Source: JABDGZ01 sp964487685 (lineage in GTDB: Bacteria; Omnitrophota; Gorgyraeia; Zapsychrales; Fredricksoniimonadaceae). From it: a DNA stretch of 64,000 bases. The translations under genes and the position numbers were made by a program. This document shows positions 54,001-60,960 of the stretch, piece after piece. The notes under the pieces were generated by a model. It did not search any database. It saw nothing but the letters and a program-made list of their open reading frames with translations, and was not told the origin of the DNA. The stretch spans positions 6,760 through 70,759 of the forward strand of contig CAZASA010000001.1 in NCBI GenBank assembly GCA_964487685.1, given 5' to 3'. Within the stretch, counting starts at the first letter, position 1, and each line of letters begins with the position of its first letter.

Positions 54001-54237
54001 GAAGACAGTACTATCGGGGCCATTGTCATAGACCTTGATCTTATCAATGATAAATCCCCGGACCCAGTTAAAGTGGATAGAGCCTATCTCTACTTTACGC
54101 TTAAGGATCTCTTCAATACGCTCAACGGCTATCTTTTTGATCAACCGGGGGAATATGACGCGGTTTATGTAAGAAGTCAGGGCCGAAATAAAAAATATGA
54201 CGCTAAAGGCGATAATTAATACTTTCTTATACTTCAT
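51055..54237 (-). CDS. AsmA/DUF748-like large periplasmic protein
   Basis: 1060 residues. One N-terminal membrane anchor (VLIIAFSVIFFISALTSYI) then a very long beta-rich periplasmic body with repeated short strands, and an AsmA-type C-terminal region (FNLFKGLLSVLNDALRLG, VCDLNMSVDLSSG). AsmA/TamB/YhdP-like proteins bridge the periplasm and help outer-membrane lipid homeostasis; assignment here is by architecture. Its start has no SD and lies about four bases from the predicted transcript start. Confidence 0.8.
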   Translation of the reverse strand: MKYKKVLIIAFSVIFFISALTSYINRVIFPRLIKKIAVERIEEILKRKVEIGSIHFNWVRGFIIDKIKVYDNGPDSTVFAQAQQVSFGIIIFPGIKQYRITIPYINVRSPSVHLIRTSQDTWNFSDILPSSAAGTSAASTPVLGQSPGSPSVVVAWGGISISDGKLLVDDASSPQLWSEYFDNINLKLSLSYKWISYDFTADIPRKKGFVGATVYYQPFTKNTQAQIHLKNIDTASYLSLINIPDVHMESGVITAIDLNITYAQDKTTAQGNVLMQDLNITSQGQNFKGNIDIHGLDAQYLNGNIIARGQMDLSHVQTRVPGLSAGGSVQAGVNDFELTKDGVAFNGSLHAQNIFVRQDDRQVQLDEIALDNIRITKDKTGVQSIGNIMTKGLFVQWPDQKLQGDISLRSVRMQMKDDNNIWLQGELQADNFTTSLKDNKFNSQHILLENIQLNIVDQKNVSLETKLSLEEASMHLGKNDLIATSAKANKLSFNLDENVIKVSGIFDFLKTKLVLNDDKAIEADPQLELSLQLPLDDPSKLTYKGSITLSNGQIRGFAPFHSLDNVELDADFQNDEATINALSADVLDTAVRINGTVKNFKAPLLNIVVEADELDLSKIKDFAPQLVRQYGLSIDGSSSVKVKFEGLASDPLAGQILAVASVKAMNVASSKLHQRVRNISGIIEATPDSLKWHDFTADYQGKNYSLSGNLHNFKNPKIMTTLMGPHLQLKADLVKDHDLITINALTGTYLNAAFNSTGTITLIPDIGPVFIINSKISMLLEDLIKALPSQQKASFQYLAPTGILSLSADLKGTALDWKNYRLNAQLTSPIVAIKGYKLTDMIIRIHQDEGRVKSFSLDGKFYDGIMHAVGSLDLSAKGMPYDVAFNIENTDMHQLKMDSPLKMEEIDGKFFLTTLAHGTIADFKNNLHASGSLAIRDGFLAEFNLFKGLLSVLNDALRLGQVQITDVESNFRIENQKIMTDNLRLKGPTIVLLGKGWVNFDQVCDLNMSVDLSSGVVPEVAHDVLSSLNIRIYDKISDPKFKRKISVPQVINTLFKNLLE

Positions 54238-54247
54238 ATAGATGTAT

Positions 54248-54275
54248 ATTATACACGGGTTATTTTTGATTTCAA
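54248..54275 (-). promoter_or_regulatory. Promoter-like sequence for the AsmA-like gene
   Basis: On the minus strand TTGAAA (54270-54275), a 16-base spacer and TATAAT (54248-54253). Transcription would begin near 54241, four or five bases from the ATG at 54237, which would make a leaderless or near-leaderless message. It overlaps the opposite promoter at 54266. Confidence 0.5.
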
Positions 54276-54294
54276 TGGTAAGGCATGTTATACT
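54266..54294 (+). promoter_or_regulatory. Promoter-like sequence for the YfhO-like gene (copy A)
   Basis: TTGATT at 54266-54271, 17-base spacer, TATACT at 54289-54294. The surrounding ~40 bases match the sequence before tRNA-Pro at 60203, including GGGTTATTTTTGATTTCA and TGTTATACT. Its leader to the TTG at 54358 would be about 55 bases. Confidence 0.6.
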
Positions 54295-54357
54295 GAAATT
54301 TTCTTCACATAATTTTGATCAGCGACGATAAATGTCCTAACAATAAGGAGAAAAAGT

Positions 54358-56532
54358 TTGTTCTCGCACAAGGCGGTAAAATATTGGCTGATGGCACTGG
54401 CAGTCCCTGTCCTGGCCTGGGCGTATTTAAATAAGGTCTGGGTGGGAAATTATTTCTTGGGCGGGGACAATAACGATTTTTTTTATCTATTGATCTATTA
54501 TTTTAAAAACCTTATTAATTTAGTTTATCCTCTATGGAACCCATACCAATCCTGGGGTTCGTTGGATTTTCTTTATACACAGGATATAGGCGCATCTAAT
54601 CCATTTAGCGCGGTCATTCCTTTTCTTTTGATGATGGGGGTCAAGGCCTATTGGGCTTATGCGACTTATTTGGTGATATTTTGGATCCTAGGGTTCATCG
54701 GGTATTATTTTCTGCTTCACCGGCTTTATCAAGATCCCCGTATTGCCTGGGCCGGTACTAGTTTACTGATGTTTTCCGCAGGGTTGGCTGTTTTTTTCTC
54801 CTGGGACATCCTGGGCCTTTATATCTTTGTGCCTTTAGGGTGGTTTTTCGGGTTTTTGATCGGTTTTGTTCAAGCCACTGATGATCAGACAATCAAAAGG
54901 AACATGTTCGGCCTTACCTTTTCCATCATGTTCATCGCCCACCTGTATGTTCCTTTCTATTTCTTGACCATGTTTTTAGCCTTTATCATCAGTGCTTTGT
55001 TGTTTGCCAGTGAAGGGATCATTGGGTTTTTCAAGGTTAATTTAAGGGCGATCATGCGCATGCCGCTAGCCGTCATATTTTGCCTTTTGAGCATCCTTTT
55101 TTCTTTATGGCCGACCTTTGACTGCTATTTAAAAATGAAAGACCCTCAAAATATTTCTGAATTTTATAGAGGGGAAAATGAGGACAAGGTCGGCAATGCC
55201 ATTGTTGTTTCCCAGCAAATGATCGATATCGGAGGACTCCCTTCCAGAGCCACCTTCAGTGAACTTTTTTCATCATATGAAACAGGGGAGCAGTATCTCT
55301 CCTATGTCCCGTTAATGCTTTTTATCCTGGCGTTATTGACCTTGTTCAACCGGTCCAGTAAGCCCCAACGGGTCATTTTTATGACTGGTTTCTTGCTGAT
55401 GTTAGTCGCCATGACCAACGCTGCTCCTATACAGCATTTTTTATATAAATATGTATATTTTTTCAGGCTCTTTCGTAATTATTTTTTCTTTTGGATACTA
55501 TTTTGGTCTTGTTTTGTGGTGTACGTCATGGGAGAGACCAAGCAGTTTATGGAATGGGATTTTGTTGCGCCCTCAAGGAAGGGGGTTTATGCGCTATGGG
55601 TTATCATGGTTCACGCGGGGATTGCAGGTTATTTAATGACTTTGGAAAATGTACCGATGATCTCCTATGTAACACTGTTCGCTAGTTGCTGTTGGTTTTT
55701 GGCGCGTTTATGGGAGGGCTTGCGCCTTAGACAGGGTATTTTTATCATAGGCCTTGTATTTATTGGTCTTTGGCAGCCGTTTTATGTTTTACCTCTGATC
55801 CGGGGAGTGGGACACGGACATGCTGATTTTATGACCAGCCAAGGGGATTTCTCATATCTCAGGCCTTCTTTCGGCACCGGGTATAATGAAAAGAATCCAT
55901 CCTTGCATCGATTGAAATATTTCCAGGATGAATCTGGTTTTGGTGAAGTAGGTTATATCGGCCAAAAAGGATCATATGAACTGCTTCAGAATTTACCTCA
56001 AACATCATTAGCTCAGTACGTCCGATATAAATTTATTCTTTATGACAGGACAAGTCTGATCGCCCAAAAGAATATAGATTGGGAAATGGTCCTACGGGTC
56101 ATTACATTTAAAGACCCTTCAGCACTTATTGAGGAACCTTCAGGGCTTGTCACACCCGATGGGAAAGACGCCCTTGCTCCTGTTATTATTAAAGAGCCGG
56201 GCCCTCATTTTAAGATCGTTCATTTTGATGTTAATTCTATTTCGCTCAGTATGGCCCTGGAGCGGCGGAAATTTCTAGTTTATAACGACAGCTACCATAC
56301 CGGATGGCATGTGCTCATCGACGGGAAACCGGCTAAATTGTATCTGGCAAATATAGCCTTTAAAGGCGTATGGGTCGATAAAGGAAGCCATTTGGTCAGA
56401 TTTTATTTTGGTTCTTGGTTTGATGGCCTTAGAGGATGGGGCGTTTCATTGTTATTTTTATTCTGGCTATATTTAGTCCTAAAAGTTTTTTTACCGGTCA
56501 GGAAGGGAAAAGATGATCCTTCAAATGTTTAA
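54358..56532 (+). CDS. YfhO-like polytopic membrane protein
   Basis: 724 residues from TTG 54358, preceded by AAGGAG at the right spacing. About 12 or more membrane segments, then a C-terminal periplasmic region with YNDSYHTGWHVLIDGKPA and ANIAFKGVWVDKGSHLVRF, the pattern seen at the end of YfhO/GT-C-like proteins. YfhO proteins are implicated in lipid-linked sugar transfer to envelope polymers. Followed with a 20-base overlap by a TPR protein. Acceptor and donor unknown. Confidence 0.78.
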   Translation: MFSHKAVKYWLMALAVPVLAWAYLNKVWVGNYFLGGDNNDFFYLLIYYFKNLINLVYPLWNPYQSWGSLDFLYTQDIGASNPFSAVIPFLLMMGVKAYWAYATYLVIFWILGFIGYYFLLHRLYQDPRIAWAGTSLLMFSAGLAVFFSWDILGLYIFVPLGWFFGFLIGFVQATDDQTIKRNMFGLTFSIMFIAHLYVPFYFLTMFLAFIISALLFASEGIIGFFKVNLRAIMRMPLAVIFCLLSILFSLWPTFDCYLKMKDPQNISEFYRGENEDKVGNAIVVSQQMIDIGGLPSRATFSELFSSYETGEQYLSYVPLMLFILALLTLFNRSSKPQRVIFMTGFLLMLVAMTNAAPIQHFLYKYVYFFRLFRNYFFFWILFWSCFVVYVMGETKQFMEWDFVAPSRKGVYALWVIMVHAGIAGYLMTLENVPMISYVTLFASCCWFLARLWEGLRLRQGIFIIGLVFIGLWQPFYVLPLIRGVGHGHADFMTSQGDFSYLRPSFGTGYNEKNPSLHRLKYFQDESGFGEVGYIGQKGSYELLQNLPQTSLAQYVRYKFILYDRTSLIAQKNIDWEMVLRVITFKDPSALIEEPSGLVTPDGKDALAPVIIKEPGPHFKIVHFDVNSISLSMALERRKFLVYNDSYHTGWHVLIDGKPAKLYLANIAFKGVWVDKGSHLVRFYFGSWFDGLRGWGVSLLFLFWLYLVLKVFLPVRKGKDDPSNV

Positions 56533-57292
56533 CCGAACGATCTTTCTATGGGCTGCGGCTATTGCCGTGGCTGTAGTGATCATCAATCCCCGTGCAGCCC
56601 TTTTGCAAAGAGTAAATGCCATGAGCCTTTCTTCCGTAGAATGCCTTAGCACGGGGAATTGTGACAATACAAAAGCGCTCAACGAAGTTCGGGAATATTA
56701 TAAAATCCTGGCGGCGCTTTATCCTGATTATGGCCGAGGGGCTGAAATGCAGGGTATATGTTATTTGGCATTGAAGAAAGATGATTCAGCCATCAAAAAA
56801 TTCCAGGAAGCCATCGCGCATAATCCCAATTTGTTTTGGGTTTCTTTTGAATTAGGCAAGGCGTATTATCGAAAGGGAAATTATATCCAAGCCTTGAAAT
56901 GTTTTCAATCCATCATCAGCCAGGACAACAACGAGCTATTTAAAAAGGCGGCATTGTCTTCCCTTCGGGGCATTTCGGACAACATCAGGGAAGCTTTGAT
57001 GCTGCAATTGGTTGATTTTGTTTCCCAGGTTAAACTTTGGAGCTATCAATTGGCCATTGGCTGCCTTGTCCATCGGGGGGAGTTGGCTCAAGCAAAAGAT
57101 ATTATCAATTTGGGAGCAAATGATCAACGAATAACCCAACATGAATTCTTTATTTTAGCCCAAAAATCCCTAGATGAGGATCCTTCCAGGAAAGACATGT
57201 TGGGGTATATCGATACTAAGGCGTACAGCAAGCCGATTTTACATCCGTGGGCGCGCTTCATCGAGCCCTTAAAGGAAATGCTGTATCAATAA
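56513..57292 (+). CDS. TPR-repeat protein with N-terminal membrane anchor
   Basis: 259 residues. A hydrophobic N-terminus (IFLWAAAIAVAVVII) is followed by TPR-like helices, for example LKKDDSAIKKFQEAIAHNP and YYRKGNYIQALKCFQSIISQ. Likely a periplasmic or membrane-bound partner for the YfhO-like protein whose 3' end it overlaps. Similar TPRs occur fused to the GT-C-like proteins at 30263 and 32106. Confidence 0.75.
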   Translation: MILQMFNRTIFLWAAAIAVAVVIINPRAALLQRVNAMSLSSVECLSTGNCDNTKALNEVREYYKILAALYPDYGRGAEMQGICYLALKKDDSAIKKFQEAIAHNPNLFWVSFELGKAYYRKGNYIQALKCFQSIISQDNNELFKKAALSSLRGISDNIREALMLQLVDFVSQVKLWSYQLAIGCLVHRGELAQAKDIINLGANDQRITQHEFFILAQKSLDEDPSRKDMLGYIDTKAYSKPILHPWARFIEPLKEMLYQ

Positions 57293-57316
57293 TTCCTCTT
57301 CGACCGTGAGTTGTAA

Positions 57317-57337
57317 AGTTGGCTAGCGCGCTTGCTT
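57317..57337 (+). repeat. 21-base fragment of tRNA-Pro (possible attachment-site remnant)
   Basis: Identical to tRNA-Pro positions 60268-60288, from the D arm into the anticodon stem, in the same orientation. Flanking bases do not match the tRNA. On the minus strand it supplies the last codons and stop of the SGNH gene. See the finding on the O-acylation island. Confidence 0.85.
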
Positions 57338-58417
57338 GGGGAAAATAGCGGAAGATGAAAAGATTTTCTTTAATTCTTTATCATCCCTTAAGTGGACCGA
57401 GTCGAAGAAGCACGATTCCGGGATAGACAAAAGATGCGGGTTGTACGATCCTACTAACGTCAATCCATAGATTTTTGCGATGTTTCTTACGTAGATCTCC
57501 ACATCTTCAATGATCTTGAAATTGCGTGAATAGACAAACCAATCATAGGCGATGGGATGATAAGGGGGCAGGTATAGGATAACCCTCACTCCGTCATTTT
57601 TCATGGCTTGGATAAGCTTGATAAATTCCTGTTTATAATCCTCATCCAATTGAGAGAACCCGGTGATATTGTAGGGGCGAAGATTGTCTTCTTCGACGAT
57701 CTTCCTGACATTAAGTACGGACGCGTCCCTGCTTTGCCTGTCCCATGTCCATGACCCATCAGGGAAATAGGTCATTTTTTCATTATATTTCTGATCGGCC
57801 ACAGAAAATAAATTGTGACGGGCATGATGCAAGATATATTGGATGCTGGTCAGGGTATAAAAATGGTTGAACAATAATTGATATTTATAAGGGAGTAGGT
57901 TTTCTTTCCACATCTTCAGGTCGAAAATATTGATCGGGCCACTATTATTGAATCTTGCATAATATTGGCCGAATTCCTTCCAGGTGTAGTGGTCAGTATT
58001 TTTATTAAAGATCCATGGGTCAACACCGATGATGATGTTTGAAGGTAAGGTCCCCTTTTCCCGGTACATTTCATAAAGGATTACGTCATCCTGCAAGGAG
58101 TTGGCGGAAAGTTCAGTGTTCAATAGTGTCTTGCCCGGAAACATATCGGAGGAGATCGTTGCGACCCGGCTTGAGCCTAAAACACCGATGTCTATCTTAT
58201 GCTTCAGGGATTGGATCATAAGTTTCTGCTCAACCCTGCAGTCAAAATTATCATCTTTTAAGTTCGTCACAGTTTTCCCGGACAACAAAGCATCGACGAT
58301 TTTTTTAACGTCCTCGTCATTTTTAAATTGCGACCAGGGGTCGATGATAAAGTTAAAACCGGCAATGAGGAGCAAAAGCGGCAAAAAGTACAATAGTTTG
58401 ATCATGAATTTTTTCAT
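57323..58417 (-). CDS. Membrane-anchored SGNH-type hydrolase/acyltransferase (AlgJ/AlgX/DltD-like)
   Basis: 364 residues. One N-terminal anchor (LLYFLPLLLLIAGF), then an SGNH-like fold: block I GVLGSSR with the likely nucleophile Ser, an IIGVDPWIF strand, VRVILYLPPYHP and a DSVH (DxxH) catalytic pair near the C-terminus. Next to the MBOAT, it likely completes acyl transfer to a periplasmic glycan. The C-terminus PKQAR and stop lie in the tRNA-Pro fragment. Confidence 0.82.
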   Translation of the reverse strand: MKKFMIKLLYFLPLLLLIAGFNFIIDPWSQFKNDEDVKKIVDALLSGKTVTNLKDDNFDCRVEQKLMIQSLKHKIDIGVLGSSRVATISSDMFPGKTLLNTELSANSLQDDVILYEMYREKGTLPSNIIIGVDPWIFNKNTDHYTWKEFGQYYARFNNSGPINIFDLKMWKENLLPYKYQLLFNHFYTLTSIQYILHHARHNLFSVADQKYNEKMTYFPDGSWTWDRQSRDASVLNVRKIVEEDNLRPYNITGFSQLDEDYKQEFIKLIQAMKNDGVRVILYLPPYHPIAYDWFVYSRNFKIIEDVEIYVRNIAKIYGLTLVGSYNPHLLSIPESCFFDSVHLRDDKELKKIFSSSAIFPKQAR

Positions 58418-58467
58418 AGTGATTCTCTTCTTAGGGGGTATGATTTTTCAGTTTTGATTTAAATACT

Positions 58468-59925
58468 TTAAAATTGGAAATAAATAAATGGGTTCTCGCC
58501 AAAATTACCCCCTAAAAATATCGTCAACAATAACAGATAATAAAGGCCCCATCGGACCCAGACAGGTTTGCTTGCCACTATTTGTCGGATTGATCCATAA
58601 CCTTGTATGATCTGAACGGTTACCAGAATGCCGATAAGGCTTAATGAATACACGAAAAAACTCCTTTTGACGCCGAAGGCAGCAATAAAGGGTTCTTCGT
58701 GAAAGCTAAGATGCTTCCAACCATGGGGCAGTTGAGCAAGGATGACCAGGGCATCGTGTAAATTTTGGGCCCGGAAGAATATCCAGGCGAAACAGATCAA
58801 ACTGAAGGTTATTAGGATCTGCCAGATCTCGAGCATTCTTGTATGCTTGGCGATACTAAGTCTTTCGCGGATCGCGGCCCTTAGATCGTTGGTCCAAACA
58901 GCAAAGAGATAATAGAAACCGTTCAATGCTCCCCATATGACAAATGTCCAGTTAGCTCCGTGCCAAAGCCCGCTGACTAAAAAAGTTATAAACAAATTAA
59001 AATACCACCGGGGCTTGGAGCATCGATTACCGCCTAATGAAATAAAGAGATAATCCCTAAACCAGGTCGAAAGGGAGATATGCCAGCGATGCCAAAACTC
59101 CGCGATCGATCTTGCAAAATACGGCCGATTGAAATTGTTCATCAATTTAAAGCCCATGACCTGGGCCGCACCAATGGCCATATCGGAGTAGCCTGAAAAA
59201 TCACAATAAATTTGGATGGCAAAATAGATCGTAGCCAGGACCAGCGCAGGACCGTGGAAATTTCTCGGATCGCCGTAAGCCTCGTTGACCTTAGGGGCCA
59301 GCCTGTCGGCGATAACAACCTTTTTGAAAAGCCCCCAAGCCATCAATTTAAGCCCATCCGTGACCCTTTTATAATCAAAATCATGTGTCTCATAGAATTG
59401 ATGGATAAGGTGATAGGGCCGTTCAATCGGGCCGGCGACCAACTGTGGGTAGAACATGACGTACAAGGCATAGATCCAATAATTTCTTTCAGCTTTTTGT
59501 TTGCCCCGGTACACCTCAATGATATAGGCCAAGCTCTGGAAGGTATGGAAAGAAAGGCCTAAAGGCAAGATGAGCTGTAGATAAAATACGGGCAAGTTCC
59601 ATCCGATAAAATGAGCGATGCCCTGAACGCTTCCGGTGAAAAAATTGAAATATTTGAAAACAAATAGAGTAAGACATGTGGCCAGGATACTGACGATCAA
59701 ATAATGTTTCTTGCGGTTGGGAGGGGAATTTTCGATACAGATCCCCATAAAATAATCGATGGTGATGAGGCCGAATAAAATGAAGATATAGGCCGGTATA
59801 AAAGCCATATAAAAGATACAGCTGGCGAAAAGAAGTAAGGCGCAACGGAATTTTGGAGGAAAAAGAAAATATAAGGTCGTTACGATGGGGAAGAATATGA
59901 AGAATTTTAAAGAGCTAAATAACAT
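58468..59925 (-). CDS. MBOAT-family O-acyltransferase (AlgI/DltB type)
   Basis: 485 residues with about ten membrane segments. FWHRWHISLSTWFRDYLFI and GLWHGANWTFVIWG carry the conserved MBOAT His. It would pass acetyl or another acyl group across the membrane for polysaccharide O-acylation with the SGNH protein downstream. A promoter-like sequence lies about 95 bases upstream on its strand. Confidence 0.94.
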   Translation of the reverse strand: MLFSSLKFFIFFPIVTTLYFLFPPKFRCALLLFASCIFYMAFIPAYIFILFGLITIDYFMGICIENSPPNRKKHYLIVSILATCLTLFVFKYFNFFTGSVQGIAHFIGWNLPVFYLQLILPLGLSFHTFQSLAYIIEVYRGKQKAERNYWIYALYVMFYPQLVAGPIERPYHLIHQFYETHDFDYKRVTDGLKLMAWGLFKKVVIADRLAPKVNEAYGDPRNFHGPALVLATIYFAIQIYCDFSGYSDMAIGAAQVMGFKLMNNFNRPYFARSIAEFWHRWHISLSTWFRDYLFISLGGNRCSKPRWYFNLFITFLVSGLWHGANWTFVIWGALNGFYYLFAVWTNDLRAAIRERLSIAKHTRMLEIWQILITFSLICFAWIFFRAQNLHDALVILAQLPHGWKHLSFHEEPFIAAFGVKRSFFVYSLSLIGILVTVQIIQGYGSIRQIVASKPVWVRWGLYYLLLLTIFLGGNFGENPFIYFQF

Positions 59926-60021
59926 ATCGTTCTATCCAAGGGAACAAAAGATTTCCATGCCGCCGGAAGGCTGCGCGGAGTGATGATTAATCATATATAT
60001 CAATTCTTAAGTTTAAAACAA

Positions 60022-60049
60022 ATTATAAGGTAAATTTAGGTTACATCAA
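60022..60049 (-). promoter_or_regulatory. Promoter-like sequence for the MBOAT-SGNH pair
   Basis: Minus strand TTGATG (60044-60049), 16-base spacer, TATAAT (60022-60027). The leader to the ATG at 59925 would be about 90 bases. Confidence 0.45.
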
Positions 60050-60202
60050 GAATTTCTTTAAGTTCTTCTTTTTAAGGTATTTGATAGATCTGAAATTAAA
60101 TCAAAACCGCATACTATAAGGATATGTTTTATTATATTATACTAATTAGTAGTTATTGCAGGTATTCAATATTTTGTCAAATTAGTCATACAAGGGTTAT
60201 TT

Positions 60203-60231
60203 TTGATTTCACAGATAAGGCGTGTTATACT
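60203..60231 (+). promoter_or_regulatory. Promoter-like sequence for tRNA-Pro (copy B)
   Basis: TTGATT, 17-base spacer, TATACT, with a TG one base before the -10 hexamer. It ends 23 bases before the tRNA, a fitting distance. About 40 bases around it match the copy at 54266. Confidence 0.7.
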
Positions 60232-60254
60232 AAAAACCTTTTAGAGGTATTTTA

Positions 60255-60331
60255 CGGGGAGTAGCGCAGTTGGCTAGCGCGCTTGCTTTGGGAGCAAGAG
60301 GTCCCGGGTTCGAGCCCCGGCTTCCCGACCA
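60255..60331 (+). tRNA. tRNA-Pro (anticodon TGG)
   Basis: 77 bases with encoded CCA. Acceptor CGGGGAG pairs with CTTCCCG (one G-U), D arm GCGCAGTTGGCTAGCGC, anticodon stem CTTGC/GCAAG around TTTGGGA giving TGG, and T arm with GGTTCGAGCC. Its inner part is copied at 57317. Confidence 0.97.
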
Positions 60332-60349
60332 TTTCAAACTGGGCAGGGC

Positions 60350-60946
60350 ATGAAAGAAATATATATAATTCTTTTCAATTTATGTCTTGTATTGGTATGT
60401 TCAGCTGCCCTTGCTTCTCAATATAATTTCAATTTTTCCGGCGGCCTTAAACCATGGGAAAAAAGCACCAATTCTGTCACGGCCCTTCCTGGCTGGAAGC
60501 AGGCGTTTATGAAAGCCAATGGCATGACAGAAGACTATTTCAAGGCACATATTTTTGTCATTGGAACGCATAAGGGGATTCCCGGGCTCTGGCCGCCAGA
60601 ACGAAAAGAAAATAAATATCTGTTTATTGATTATTACTTTTCGGTCGGCTGGGCATGGGTCATGCTCGAAGACTCTTTGATCGATGGACAATTTCGGATC
60701 ACAAGAGTAAAACCGGTCGAGCATATTTCTAGTCAAGACAAAATTATAGAAGCGCTCAGGAAAACTTCGCTCCTGCTTGGTTTAGATGTTAATAATACCG
60801 ATGCTTTACATATTGACAGTGAGGGGCAATTGATGTTGGACGCCTACGGGACAGTTGATGATGCCGCTAATAAATGCCTTCGTGCCACAGTGTTTCTGGA
60901 CAGCGCCCTTGTTTCTGTTGAAAATAGCGCCTGTCGGATTTATTAA
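60350..60946 (+). CDS. Unrecognised secreted protein
   Basis: 198 residues. A signal peptide (IILFNLCLVLVCSAALA, cut near residue 23) precedes a domain of unknown family with FNFSGGLKPWEKS, GIPGLWPPERKENKYLF and a Cys pair near the C-terminus. Translation coupling is not evident; it lies between tRNA-Pro and ptsP. No motif allows a function to be named. Confidence 0.7.
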   Translation: MKEIYIILFNLCLVLVCSAALASQYNFNFSGGLKPWEKSTNSVTALPGWKQAFMKANGMTEDYFKAHIFVIGTHKGIPGLWPPERKENKYLFIDYYFSVGWAWVMLEDSLIDGQFRITRVKPVEHISSQDKIIEALRKTSLLLGLDVNNTDALHIDSEGQLMLDAYGTVDDAANKCLRATVFLDSALVSVENSACRIY

Positions 60947-60960
60947 TAGGACAATGTTTT

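Larger units (their letters stand above)
59926..60254. other. AT-rich intergenic region between MBOAT and tRNA-Pro
   Basis: 329 bases without a convincing gene. It holds a minus-strand promoter-like sequence for the MBOAT gene (60022-60049) and a plus-strand promoter for tRNA-Pro (60203-60231). A short GC-rich patch lies at about 59960-59977. No riboswitch or terminator was recognised. Confidence 0.7.
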
